64,000 bases of DNA from Candidatus Methanomethylophilus alvi Mx1201 (GCF_000300255.2 NC_020913.1:430296-494295); one strand, 5' to 3'; shown: positions 43,631-52,129, numbered from the stretch's first letter. Notes: generated from the letters alone by a model not told the origin. Translations and numbers: made by a program.

Positions 43631-45442
43631 TCATTCGCCGCTCTGCGGGTCCTTCACGGCCACCTTCTTCCTCTGTCTTCCGCCGGTCTTCTTGACCTTG
43701 CCCTGGTCGATGGCCCATTGGTAGTTCTCCAGCTCGTTGGGGGCCACGAGGACCCTGTCGCCCTTCTTGTATTTCATGCCGGTGGCCCAGTTGGTGAAAG
43801 GTGCCAGTACACGATATTCATCGGCGTCCATGACGATCTCGGTGATGTTGGGCCTGCCCTTCATCTGGGAATAGGTGCCGGCGTACGGTATGGCCCTCCC
43901 GTCCTTGACCTCGATGACACTGGTGCATACCGAGTCGAGGAAGTAACGGTCGTGGGTGACGGTTATGATGGTGCCGTCGTATTCGTTCAGCGCCTCCTCG
44001 ATGGCATGTCTCGCCGGGATGTCCAGGTAGTTGGTGGGTTCGTCGAGGATAAGGACGTTGGTCTCCTTCATGAGGAGGACGGCGAGGGCCACGCGGCATC
44101 TCTGACCCCCCGACAGGGTGGACATGGGGCGGTCGACCGCATCGCCGACGAGGAGGAAGCGGGCCAGCATCTGGCGTGCCTCGGCCCTGCGTTCCTTGCC
44201 CATGTACACCAGGAGCTGCTCCTCCGCACTGAGCCTGAGGTCGAGTTCCTCGTGGTGCTGGCTGTAATAGCCCACCTTGTTGCCGGGGGCGGTCCAAAGT
44301 TCCCCGGAGGTGACCGGGATCTCCTCCAGGAGTGCCTTTACGAGAGTGGATTTGCCCTGGCCGTTGGCCCCGAATATGCCGATCTTATCGCCTTTCCTTA
44401 TGTCCAGATTGACATGTTCCAGCACATCCGGCTGACCTTTCTCGTAGGCGATGGAACAGTCCTTCATCATGAATACGTTCTTACCGGACTTATGGGCCGC
44501 CTGGATCCTGACGGTGATCTCGCGGAGCTCTTCGGGTTTCTCCTTGATCTCCATCTTGGCGATCATCTTCTCCCTGGTCTTGTAGGTGGCCGCGTACCAC
44601 TGGTCGTGTTTGAGGCGTTCCGCTATGGCCTCCTGCGTGCGCTTGGCCTGGTTGTATTTCTCCCATTCGCGCTCCTGCCTCTGGAGGTCCAGCATCTTCT
44701 TCATGACGAACTGGGAGTAGTTCCCCTTGTACTCGCGGGTCTTCCCGTTCTCGATCTCGACCATGCGGACGGCCATCTTATCCAGGAAATAACGGTCGTG
44801 GGAGACGGCGAGTACGGCGCAGTGGCTGCGGAGGAGGTAGTCCTCCAGCCACTCGATGGTGTCTATGTCCAGATGGGAGGTGGGTTCGTCCATGACGAGG
44901 ATGTCGCACTCCTCCGCCTGGACGACGATCCTGGCCAGCATGACCTTGGTCCTCTCGCCTCCTGAGAGGGTGTCCATGAACCTGTCCATCATGTCGGCCG
45001 GGAGACCCACCTGCTCCAGGGCGTCCCTGAGCTTGTTCTCGTCGGCCACGTCGCAGTTGGCCAGTTTCTGTTCCAGGTCGGCGTACTCGGTGGCGAGGGC
45101 GTTCCAGTCCAGGTCCCCTCCGTTGGCCATCTCCTCGTCGATGGCGGCCATGCGGCGGCGGATGTTCTCGATGTGCCCGTAGGGGCGGCCCAGGACCTCC
45201 CTGACCGGAACGTGGGAGGATTCGGCGAACTGTTCCAGATACCCGATGTTCTTGGAACGGCGGGTGATCTCCCCGGTGTCGCAGGGCTCTATACCCAGGA
45301 GGATCTTTATGAATGTGGACTTCCCGGCCCCGTTCACGCCGATCAGCCCGATGGCGTCGTGCTCGTTGATCTGGATATTGGCGTCGACGAGTACTTTGTT
45401 GGGCCCGAAGGCCTTGGTGACTGATTCGGCTCTGAAAAGCAT
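43631..45442 (-). CDS. ABC-F family ATPase
   Basis: A 603-residue soluble protein with two ABC cassettes. The first has GVNGAGKST, LSGGERTKVMLA and DEPTSHLD; the second has GANGQGKST, LSGGQRCRVALA and DEPTNYLD. A charged linker (about 250-330) joins them and no membrane domain exists. ABC-F proteins act on ribosomes, in translation or antibiotic protection. The C-terminal extension after the second cassette is basic (TGGRQRKKVAV). I chose ATG 45442 (MLFRAESVTKAFG); the longer frame upstream is not coding. A TTTTTAA element lies 26-32 nt upstream. Confidence 0.9.
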   Translation of the reverse strand: MLFRAESVTKAFGPNKVLVDANIQINEHDAIGLIGVNGAGKSTFIKILLGIEPCDTGEITRRSKNIGYLEQFAESSHVPVREVLGRPYGHIENIRRRMAAIDEEMANGGDLDWNALATEYADLEQKLANCDVADENKLRDALEQVGLPADMMDRFMDTLSGGERTKVMLARIVVQAEECDILVMDEPTSHLDIDTIEWLEDYLLRSHCAVLAVSHDRYFLDKMAVRMVEIENGKTREYKGNYSQFVMKKMLDLQRQEREWEKYNQAKRTQEAIAERLKHDQWYAATYKTREKMIAKMEIKEKPEELREITVRIQAAHKSGKNVFMMKDCSIAYEKGQPDVLEHVNLDIRKGDKIGIFGANGQGKSTLVKALLEEIPVTSGELWTAPGNKVGYYSQHHEELDLRLSAEEQLLVYMGKERRAEARQMLARFLLVGDAVDRPMSTLSGGQRCRVALAVLLMKETNVLILDEPTNYLDIPARHAIEEALNEYDGTIITVTHDRYFLDSVCTSVIEVKDGRAIPYAGTYSQMKGRPNITEIVMDADEYRVLAPFTNWATGMKYKKGDRVLVAPNELENYQWAIDQGKVKKTGGRQRKKVAVKDPQSGE

Positions 45443-45838
45443 ACTGGGTCCCGGAAGGGAGCCTCGGTTAAAAATATTGGTCCGGAGGAGGGGCCGTCCC
45501 GTACTACGCATCCTTGGATCGGGACGACCCCCTGTCTGACCCGTATGCCTTTCCCCTCCCATGTCGTCGGTCCGGTGTCCATCCCTGCAGGAACGAAGGG
45601 GGTCCTGGCGTTCGCATCCGAGTCTTCCCTCCCAGCCTTATGAGACGGGGGCCGGCCCATATCCTGTCGGTTACGGATGCGGTATCGACATAGTACACGA
45701 CATCGGAGATGCGGCGGGGTCCAACAGGAGTCCGGGGAGGGGACGGGCCAGGAATGGCCGTCCCCCGGTCATCCGGGCCTGTTTACATCCGTTACGCATA
45801 GTTTTAAAATCACGATTCCAATGAAGTGGACGATAAAC
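45443..45838. other. Divergent intergenic region between the ABC-F gene and the dehydrogenase gene
   Basis: This region holds the ABC-F promoter near 45468-45474 and a long hairpin at 45739-45765 (GGGGACG and CGTCCCC arms extended by GCCA/TGGC across one bulge). TTTTAAAA at about 45802-45809 is the likely TATA box of the dehydrogenase gene. Other open frames here overlap in every frame and lack starts; I see no gene. Confidence 0.5.
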
Positions 45839-47059
45839 ATGGTTGACGAGAAAGCCATCGAAGCGGCCCAGAAACAGTACGGCGAACTTCTCAGGAAGCA
45901 GCTGGAAAGGGTCGAGAGACTGAAGAACGAACCCGACTGGACCGACTACTCCAAACTCGACAAGCTCATCATCGGCGTCTGCGGCGGGGACGGTATCGGG
46001 CCCTACATCTGCAACGATGCGAGGAAGGTGCTCGAGTTCCTCCTGGCGGACAAGATCGCGGCCGGCAAGGTCGAGGTCAGGAACATCGACGGGCTCACCA
46101 TCGAGAGGCGTGTGGAGGTCATGAAGGCCATCCCCGACGACACCATGGAGGAGCTGAAGAAGTGCCACGTCATCCTCAAGGGTCCGACCACCACCCCCAA
46201 GAAGGGGGACCCGTGGCCCAACATCGAGTCCGCGAACGTCGCCATGAGGAAGGAGCTCGACCTCTTCGCCAACATCAGACCCGTTTCCGTCCCCGAGCTC
46301 GGGATCAACTGGAGGTTCTTCAGGGAGAACACCGAGGGTTCCTACGCCGTCGGTTCCAACGGGATCAACGTGACCGACGACCTCGCCATCGACTACTGCG
46401 TCGCCACCACCCAGGGTACCGAGAGGATCCTCAGGGCCGGTTTCGACTACGCTAAGAAATCCGGTGCCAACTACGTGTCCGTCATCACCAAGGCCAACAT
46501 CATCAAGACCACCGACGGGAAGTTCCTGAACATCGCCGAGAAGGTCGCCAAGGACTACCCCGAGGTCAGGTGGGACGACTGGTTCATAGACATCACCACC
46601 GCCAAGCTCCTGGATCCCGCCAGGAGGTCCGCGTTCCGTGTGTTCGTCCTCCCCAACCTGTACGGGGACATCATCACCGACGAGGCCGCCCAGATCCAGG
46701 GAGGCGTCGGTACCGCCGGATCGGCCAACATCGGTAAGAGGTATGCCATGTTCGAGGCCATCCACGGGTCCGCCCCCAGGATGGTCGACGAGGGCCGTGC
46801 CAAGTATGCGGACCCCTGCAGCATGATCAAGGCCGTCGCCATGATGCTCGAGCATATCGGGGAGGTAGAGAAGGCCAGGAAGCTCGACATGGCCCTCGAC
46901 GTCTGCGTCCAGTTCGAGAAGAGGCTCGTCATGACCGGCAGGGACACCGGTGCCACCGGCGAGGAGTTCGCCAAGTACGTCATCGAGACCGTCCAGAGGC
47001 CCGACCTCGAGAAGGTCTGGAAGGACTACGTGGACGCTGCCGCCGCGAAACAACAGTGA
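45839..47059 (+). CDS. Isocitrate dehydrogenase-type beta-decarboxylating dehydrogenase
   Basis: A 406-residue enzyme of the isocitrate/isopropylmalate dehydrogenase family. Motifs are GVCGGDGIGPYI, LKGPTTTPKK, ANVAMRKELDLFANIRPV, RENTEGSY, TKANIIKTTDGKF and NLYGDIITDEAAQIQGG. The lysine-containing NIIK segment and the S/N-rich substrate loop favour isocitrate over isopropylmalate. The N-terminal roughly 45 residues extend beyond the core. I chose ATG 45839 (MVDEKAIEAAQ) because TTTTAAAA lies about 30-37 nt before it; ATG 45821 is an alternative. Homoisocitrate-type activity remains possible. Confidence 0.8.
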   Translation: MVDEKAIEAAQKQYGELLRKQLERVERLKNEPDWTDYSKLDKLIIGVCGGDGIGPYICNDARKVLEFLLADKIAAGKVEVRNIDGLTIERRVEVMKAIPDDTMEELKKCHVILKGPTTTPKKGDPWPNIESANVAMRKELDLFANIRPVSVPELGINWRFFRENTEGSYAVGSNGINVTDDLAIDYCVATTQGTERILRAGFDYAKKSGANYVSVITKANIIKTTDGKFLNIAEKVAKDYPEVRWDDWFIDITTAKLLDPARRSAFRVFVLPNLYGDIITDEAAQIQGGVGTAGSANIGKRYAMFEAIHGSAPRMVDEGRAKYADPCSMIKAVAMMLEHIGEVEKARKLDMALDVCVQFEKRLVMTGRDTGATGEEFAKYVIETVQRPDLEKVWKDYVDAAAAKQQ

Positions 47060-47067
47060 AACACGAC

Positions 47068-47098
47068 CCGTCCCCTCCGGGGGACGGTCTCCTTTCTT
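47068..47098 (+). terminator. Hairpin and pyrimidine tract after the dehydrogenase gene
   Basis: CCGTCCCC (47068-47075) and GGGGACGG (47080-47087) form a perfect 8-bp stem with a 4-nt loop, followed by a T/C-rich tract. Confidence 0.7.
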
Positions 47099-47308
47099 CT
47101 TTTCACTCTGGGTCCCGATGTCTTCCTGCGGTCCTCGGAGCAGGTGCCGCCGTCCGGACGTACGGGGAAGCGGCCTACGGATGTTTTCATCCAAGCATAC
47201 AATATATCCATCCAGTATCCATACCGACAACTATATTTATGGACGGGACAGATACATATTCCGTTAGAAAGACAACGGGGTGCGGTACAATTGTATTATT
47301 GCAGATTG

Positions 47309-47956
47309 ATGATTGATAGAAGTATGCCTTACGAGGAGCATCCGTGCCGCAAGATGGTCCCCGTGGACCACACGAACGATGGGATATCCCTGCAGGTCCT
47401 GAAGTGTTCCTCGACAGAGGACGGGGAGGGGATCTCTATGATCCGCATATTCACCGACGGGAAGACCGAGATACCGGAGGGCGTGACCTCCACCGACCTC
47501 GGCGATTGCACCATCGAGAGGATCAGCTCCACCCACTACACCGCCATGGTGACCAACAGGAGTTGCTACATCTGCTCGCTCATCAGCAAGAGCAAGTGCT
47601 TCCTGATGTCCTCCGTCCCCGTGGACGGCAACATCGTGGAGTGGACCATAGCCGGTCCCGACAGCGTGACCGTCCACAAGCTCATCGCCTCCCTGAAGGA
47701 GTACGGATACCGTGTCAAGTTCCAGGCCGGAGGGAAGTTCGGGGACGATATGACCCTGACTCCCAAGGAGGAGAAGTACCTCAAGGCCGCCTTCGACAGG
47801 GGTTACTACAACGTCCCCCGCAGGATGGACCTCGACGCCCTGTGCGAGATCCTCGGATGCTCCAAGTCCACCCTCAACGTGGCGCTGAGGACGGCCGAGA
47901 GGAAGCTCATCTGTAATTACATAGACGGGTCCGACAAGTCGGCCCGCAGGAATTGA
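47309..47956 (+). CDS. Bacterio-opsin-activator-type (HTH_10) transcriptional regulator
   Basis: A 215-residue protein. The C-terminal roughly 60 residues begin LTPKEEKYLKAAFDRGYYNVPRRMDLDALCEILGCS, the Bat/HTH_10 DNA-binding domain pattern. The N-terminal 145 residues are a sensor-like region containing NRSCYICSLISKSKCF, with several cysteines that might bind metal or report redox state; that is inference. ATG 47309 is used, with ATG 47324 (MPYEEHPC) as alternative. TATATTTAT at about 47232-47240 is a candidate TATA box. It lies directly upstream of the corrinoid operon and may regulate it. Confidence 0.78.
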   Translation: MIDRSMPYEEHPCRKMVPVDHTNDGISLQVLKCSSTEDGEGISMIRIFTDGKTEIPEGVTSTDLGDCTIERISSTHYTAMVTNRSCYICSLISKSKCFLMSSVPVDGNIVEWTIAGPDSVTVHKLIASLKEYGYRVKFQAGGKFGDDMTLTPKEEKYLKAAFDRGYYNVPRRMDLDALCEILGCSKSTLNVALRTAERKLICNYIDGSDKSARRN

Positions 47957-47980
47957 GTTCTTTTATAAACTGTACATAAG

Positions 47981-48016
47981 GGGGTGCCCCGGAGCGGGCA
48001 TACCCCTCTATTTTTA
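47981..48016 (+). terminator. Hairpin after the HTH_10 gene
   Basis: GGGG-TGCCC (47981-47989) pairs with GGGCA-CCCC (47995-48006, TA bulge), followed by TCTATTTTTA. Confidence 0.6.
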
Positions 48017-48084
48017 CGCAATATCGCTCGGAATCGAACGTGTTCGTAGTTTCTTCTATATGTTGGATGGATGATATTACCTAC

Positions 48085-48175
48085 AGAGACCGCGGATTCC
48101 CGCGGCTCCTGCTCGCGGTATTCTCGGACCGCGGGATCTCCTCATCAGGCGGGCCTAGCCGGGCCCGCCGCCGCT
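48085..48175 (+). ncRNA. Candidate structured RNA of three successive stem-loops
   Basis: Stem 1: GAG-A-CCGCGG/CCGCGG-CTC (48086-48108), with an ATTC loop and one bulged A. Stem 2: CGCGGT/ACCGCG (48114-48133). Stem 3: GGCGGGCC/GGCCCGCC (48148-48169). The block starts about 27 nt after a TATA-like TCTATATG, the distance expected for an archaeal transcription start. It lies over 100 nt upstream of the corrinoid gene, beyond that gene's own promoter. It matches no riboswitch I know. It could instead be a DNA-level repeat, and strand is assigned only from the promoter. Confidence 0.35.
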
Positions 48176-48295
48176 CCTCACATGTTGTCATACGATACGA
48201 ACGGTTCGTAGTATCCTTTATCGTCTCCGATTAAGATTGATTTATCAAGTGGGGGGACGGCATATCTTACCGGTCTTTCTGCTGGAGGAACTAGG

Positions 48296-48934
48296 ATGGA
48301 TAAGAAAGCCTTACTCAAAGAACTCGCGGATGCGGTCGTGGCATGTGCCCCCGACCGTGCGACCGTGGCGGCCAGACGCGCCTTGGAAGAGGGTTTGAAC
48401 CCGGTGGAGGCCATCAACGAAGGCCTCGTGGTGGGGATGGGTGTGATCGGCGACAACTATGCCGAGCGCAAGATGTACCTGCCGCAGGTCCTGGTGGCCG
48501 CCCATGCGATGTACAACGGCCTGGATGTTCTACTGCCCGCCATACCCAAGGCGGACATGAAGGACACCAAACAGGCCGAGACCGCGGTCGTCCAGGGAGA
48601 TGTACACGACATCGGCAAGAACATAGTGAAGACCATGCTGACCGCCTCCGGGTACGTGGTGGACGACCTGGGGAAGGACGTATCGCCGAATCTCATAGCG
48701 GATACGGCGAAGGATAAAGGGATCCACGTGGTCTGTCTGAGCACCCTCATGACCCCTACCATGGACAACATGGCGGCCGCGGTGAAGGCACTCGTAGACA
48801 ACGGGTACAGGGGGAACTGCACCGTGACCATCGGAGGACCTCCGACGACGGAGGGGTTCGCGAAGGAGATCGGGGCGGACCACAGGGATTCCGATGCTCA
48901 GAACTGCGTCAAGTGGCTCAAGGAGGTGATGTGA
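48296..48934 (+). CDS. Methyltransferase corrinoid protein (MtbC/MttC/MtmC type)
   Basis: A 212-residue protein with the two standard domains. A helical cap (about 1-88) is followed by a Rossmann-like cobalamin-binding domain carrying DVHDIGKNI (axial ligand H104) and GGPPTTEGFAKEIGAD near the C terminus. It carries a methyl group on cobalamin between a substrate-specific methyltransferase and a CoM methyltransferase. The substrate class cannot be told from this subunit. A GGAGG sits at 48284-48288. The stop is 1 nt before the next gene, a CoM methyltransferase. Confidence 0.92.
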   Translation: MDKKALLKELADAVVACAPDRATVAARRALEEGLNPVEAINEGLVVGMGVIGDNYAERKMYLPQVLVAAHAMYNGLDVLLPAIPKADMKDTKQAETAVVQGDVHDIGKNIVKTMLTASGYVVDDLGKDVSPNLIADTAKDKGIHVVCLSTLMTPTMDNMAAAVKALVDNGYRGNCTVTIGGPPTTEGFAKEIGADHRDSDAQNCVKWLKEVM

Positions 48935-48935
48935 G

Positions 48936-49979
48936 ATGGCGATGAGCTGCAGGGACAGGGTACTGGCCGCCATGCACAAGGAGCCTTTGGACAGGCCCCC
49001 GGTGGCGGTGTTCACCACATGCGACACGGTGGACATGATGGACGCCTGCGGGGCCTCGTGGCCCGAGGCGCACTCGGACCCCCGGAAGATGGCCGCCCTG
49101 GGCTGCGCCCAGGCGGACTACTTCGGTCTGGAGTCCGTGAGGGCGGGGTTCTGCCTGACGGAGGAGGCCGAGAGACTCGGTTGCAAGATGAGGATGGGCG
49201 GCAAGACGTCGTCCCCCATGATCCTCTCCCACCCATACACGTACGACCCCCAGAAGATGCTGTTCGACGAGCCGGAGAAGATGGAGGAATTCATGCCGGT
49301 GGAAGACTTCGTCAAGGGCGGCAGGGTGAAGACCGCCGTCGATGCGATGGGGATCATGCACAAGACCCATGGCAAGGACTACGTGGTGGTCGGAGGGAAC
49401 ACCGGACCGTTCACCCTCGCAGGGCACCTCCTGAATGCGGAGAATCTCATATACAGCGTGTGGACGGACCCGGAGAGGGCCAAGAAATGGGTGAAGGCGG
49501 TAGCACCTTACTGCCGTGCCTTCGGCGAGGCCCTCCTGGCCAACGGGGCCGACGTCGTCCAGATGTCCGAGCCGTCGGCATCAACCGACATCCTGTCGCC
49601 GAGCGACTTCCCGCAGATGAGCGGACAGTTCGTGAAGCATGCACTGGGAGACCTCCCGGGGATGACAATCCTGCACATATGCGGGGACTCCAGGGGGATA
49701 ATACCGTACATGTACGACACCGGGGTCACGGGGATATCCGTGGAGGAGAAGGTCCCTCCGAAGGAGGCGGTGGAGATCGCCGACGACAGAGGCGTCCTCG
49801 TCGGGAACGTCGGTTGCGCCTTCCCCCTGTTCAAGGGGACCCCGAAGGATGTGGCGGATGCGGCCAACGCCTCTGCCGACGCAGGATTCGATATAATATC
49901 CGCCGGATGCGGGGTGCCGATCGGAACGCCCGCAGACAACATCCGCGCCATGGTGGATGCGATCAAATCCCGCGTCTGA
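48936..49979 (+). CDS. Methylcobamide:CoM methyltransferase (MtaA/MtbA family)
   Basis: A 347-residue uroporphyrinogen-decarboxylase-fold methyltransferase. The zinc ligands of MtaA/MtbA are all present: H247-x-C249 in ILHICGDS and C325 in SAGCGVP. It transfers the methyl group from the corrinoid protein to coenzyme M, yielding methyl-CoM for methanogenesis. It is encoded directly behind the corrinoid protein. No mtaB, mtmB, mtbB, mttB or mtsB homologue is nearby, so the methyl donor is unknown. A strong hairpin follows. Confidence 0.9.
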   Translation: MAMSCRDRVLAAMHKEPLDRPPVAVFTTCDTVDMMDACGASWPEAHSDPRKMAALGCAQADYFGLESVRAGFCLTEEAERLGCKMRMGGKTSSPMILSHPYTYDPQKMLFDEPEKMEEFMPVEDFVKGGRVKTAVDAMGIMHKTHGKDYVVVGGNTGPFTLAGHLLNAENLIYSVWTDPERAKKWVKAVAPYCRAFGEALLANGADVVQMSEPSASTDILSPSDFPQMSGQFVKHALGDLPGMTILHICGDSRGIIPYMYDTGVTGISVEEKVPPKEAVEIADDRGVLVGNVGCAFPLFKGTPKDVADAANASADAGFDIISAGCGVPIGTPADNIRAMVDAIKSRV

Positions 49980-49987
49980 AACCCATG

Positions 49988-50010
49988 CTCCCGCCCTTTG
50001 CGGGCGGGAG
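49988..50010 (+). terminator. Hairpin after the methyltransferase operon
   Basis: CTCCCGCCC (49988-49996) and GGGCGGGAG (50002-50010) form a perfect 9-bp stem with loop TTTGC, 8 nt past the stop. Confidence 0.65.
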
Positions 50011-50215
50011 ACCCAGAGGATGAAAATGTTCGCAATCCCATTTATCTCCTCATGGGCGGATGTTTCATCCACGGCGGCCGCAGTCCTCTTTCACCCTGTT
50101 TCGAGGTTCTGGCCGCCGGAGTCCTGCCATGTGCCGCAGGACGAAAAGCCTTTCTGCGGGACGGGGTCCTCTGACCGTCCCGCCGTATTTATTCCAGTAC
50201 GATGATGACCTATCC

Positions 50216-50896
50216 ATGACAGACATCCGCACGGAGAACGAGATCAAGCTTTACTCCGACGGCGGGATCTTCGCCTTTTCGGAAGACCCAGCGGATGCGA
50301 TGAGGATGATAGGGGCCGTCCTTTCGAAAACCGGATTCCGGTGTGGGGAGAGGGAGGATATCCGCTACATCGACGACTACTACACCGATGTCGGAGATAC
50401 GTTCGATTCGAAGCACGTCTCGCTCAGATACAGGGATTCGGGGATGATGGGTGCGGTCATCCTCAAGCTTCCGGGGGTCACCAACGGTATGGGGCTGTCC
50501 AGGAGGCAGGTGAAGACGGAGGTACTCAACATCCCGGGAATGGACCGCATCAAGGCCCTGCAGGACCACGCCGACAGGTATCTGGGTCATTATGACATAG
50601 ATCCCATCCCCAAGGTCCGTGTGGATGTGTCCCGGATAAGATGTCCCGTCCGTTCCGAGGCGATGGGATACACCATGGACTTCGACAGGGTGGTCTTCCG
50701 CGACCCGGCCACGGGGAAGAGGAGCGTACCGGTCTACGAACTGGAGTTCGAGTCCATGGACCGCCCCATAGGCGACGACCGTCAGATGATGAGGCTGGTC
50801 TCGACCCTCGTCGACGACTACCTGTTCTCGGAGGAGAAGGTGAGCAAGTACGTCCGCGGACGTGCCTGGGTCAGGAGTCTGGCACATCGTGTCTGA
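50216..50896 (+). CDS. CYTH-domain protein
   Basis: A 226-residue protein with the CYTH signature ExExK at residues 6-10 (ENEIK). Alternating charged strands follow (HVSLRYRDSG, VILKLPG, RRQVKTEV, YELEFESM), as in triphosphate tunnel enzymes. The family includes class IV adenylate cyclases, thiamine triphosphatases and inorganic triphosphatases; the substrate here is unknown. The ATG at 50216 places the signature at the N terminus, and the frame extension upstream is not coding. A CTGGCACAT copy encodes LAH just before the stop. Confidence 0.8.
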   Translation: MTDIRTENEIKLYSDGGIFAFSEDPADAMRMIGAVLSKTGFRCGEREDIRYIDDYYTDVGDTFDSKHVSLRYRDSGMMGAVILKLPGVTNGMGLSRRQVKTEVLNIPGMDRIKALQDHADRYLGHYDIDPIPKVRVDVSRIRCPVRSEAMGYTMDFDRVVFRDPATGKRSVPVYELEFESMDRPIGDDRQMMRLVSTLVDDYLFSEEKVSKYVRGRAWVRSLAHRV

Positions 50897-50907
50897 CCGT
50901 GGCGGTA

Positions 50908-51528
50908 TCAGCGGATGAAGTGGGTGGGGGTCCACTTCTCGTACACGGGCATAGATATGCCGGCCTTCCTGCCGGCCTCCATGCACTTCAGTACCCATGC
51001 GATGTTCTGGGCCAAAGTGCGCATGGTCTGCAGCCCTTCCTCGTCCTTCATGACGTCCTCGGGGGTGAACCCGTGGATCTGGTTCCAGTACTGGGATCCA
51101 GGGACCACCATGTTGCACATGAGGAAGTACTGGTTCATGCGCTGGAAGGCGGCGGAGTCCCCTCCGCGCCTGCAGTTGACGACGGCCGCGGCGACCTTCC
51201 CGTACATCTTCTTCTGATTGGAGTAGAACAGACGGTCCATCCACGAGCACAGCTGTCCGTCCGGACCGGAGTAGTACACGGGCGATCCGAAGACTATGCC
51301 GTCGAACTCGTCCAGTCTGTCCCCGATATCGTTCACGGAATCCTCGATGACGCAGCGTCTGCCCTTCCTGCAGGCGCCGCAGCCTCTGCAGCCCGGTATA
51401 TCCCCGGTGCCGATCCAGAAGAGCTCAGTCTCCACCCCTTCCTCCTCGAGCTTCCCGGCGACCTCCGAGAGGCCCGTGTAGGTGCAGCCCCTCTCATGGG
51501 GGCTTCCGTTGACCAGAAGTACCTTCAT
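50908..51528 (-). CDS. Iron-sulfur flavoprotein (flavodoxin fold, NADPH-dependent FMN reductase family)
   Basis: A 206-residue protein starting MKVLLVNGSPHERGCTYTGL, the FMN-phosphate loop of the family. A compact cysteine motif C-x2-C-x2-C-x5-C (GCRGCGACRKGRRC, about residues 45-58) resembles the 4Fe-4S site of Methanosarcina iron-sulfur flavoprotein. GSPVYYSGPDGQ is the second FMN loop. It is likely an electron carrier or a peroxide/quinone reductase. The longer frame upstream is a shadow. It converges with the CYTH gene. Confidence 0.87.
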   Translation of the reverse strand: MKVLLVNGSPHERGCTYTGLSEVAGKLEEEGVETELFWIGTGDIPGCRGCGACRKGRRCVIEDSVNDIGDRLDEFDGIVFGSPVYYSGPDGQLCSWMDRLFYSNQKKMYGKVAAAVVNCRRGGDSAAFQRMNQYFLMCNMVVPGSQYWNQIHGFTPEDVMKDEEGLQTMRTLAQNIAWVLKCMEAGRKAGISMPVYEKWTPTHFIR

Positions 51529-51622
51529 GGTCACTGCGGAAGCGGACGGCGGATTAAAAGGATGTCTACACGGGATCCCCGGTGCAATGTATTTCAAAGA
51601 TGCCCGACAATATACGGAGCAT

Positions 51623-52129
51623 ATGTCCGACTGTCTTCTGCTCATCGACGTACAGAAGGGATTCGTCACCGAGAGGACGGAATACGTGGTCCCGAGGCTG
51701 AAGGAGCTCGTACGCATGGGATTCGACCACATCGTGGCCACCAAGTTCGTCAACAGGCCAGGTTCCCCCTTTGTCAGGCACATGGGATGGAGGGGGATGA
51801 TGTCCTCTCCCGACACCGACGTCCTGGATTTCGTGGAGGAGGCCGCCGACGGGGTCGAGGAGAAGAACGGTTACTCCGCAGTGTGCCAGAGGATCAACGA
51901 CTACTTCCACGAGAACGGGGTGGACCGGGTGTACATAGCGGGACTGGATTCCGACTGCTGCGTCCTGAAGAACGCGGCGGACTTCTTCGACCTCGGCTAC
52001 GATGTGACGGTACTGATGTACTACACGGCGTCCAACGGAGGGGAAGACAGCGTGAAGGCCGCGAGGACGGTCCTGTCGAGGATGATCGGCGAGGACCACG
52101 TGGTGGACGGGAGATTGGATGCGGATTGA
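51623..52129 (+). CDS. Isochorismatase-family cysteine hydrolase
   Basis: A 168-residue protein with the triad pattern: LLIDVQKGF (D9), a lysine in VATKFVNRPGS and the nucleophile in AGLDSDCCVLKNA (the family position is the second cysteine). It is close in size to nicotinamidases and other small amidohydrolases, but the substrate is not assignable. CGGAG precedes ATG 51623. It stands next to the divergently encoded iron-sulfur flavoprotein. Confidence 0.82.
   Translation: MSDCLLLIDVQKGFVTERTEYVVPRLKELVRMGFDHIVATKFVNRPGSPFVRHMGWRGMMSSPDTDVLDFVEEAADGVEEKNGYSAVCQRINDYFHENGVDRVYIAGLDSDCCVLKNAADFFDLGYDVTVLMYYTASNGGEDSVKAARTVLSRMIGEDHVVDGRLDAD

Larger units (their letters stand above)
47957..48295. 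other. Regulatory intergenic region before the corrinoid operon
   Basis: This 339-base gap contains, in order, the terminator of the HTH gene, a palindromic element at 48035-48050 and a TATA-like TCTATATG (48053-48060). A three-hairpin GC-rich block (48086-48169) follows, then a second near-identical palindrome (48198-48212) and a GATTTATC (48239-48246) promoter element before the corrinoid gene. No open reading frame fits. Confidence 0.5.

Noticed and set aside
45677..45838. Upstream extension of the isocitrate-dehydrogenase-type gene
   Set aside because: It includes a strong hairpin and the TATA-like element; the protein core begins after 45839.
48140..48150. CTGATGAG on the minus strand as a hammerhead ribozyme core or C box
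   Set aside because: The matching GAAA core or D box and proper stems are missing, and the first base does not fit a C box.
48296..49979. Pyrrolysine (in-frame amber) in the methyltransferase genes
   Set aside because: Both genes are uninterrupted and of normal length, and neither belongs to the amber-containing families.
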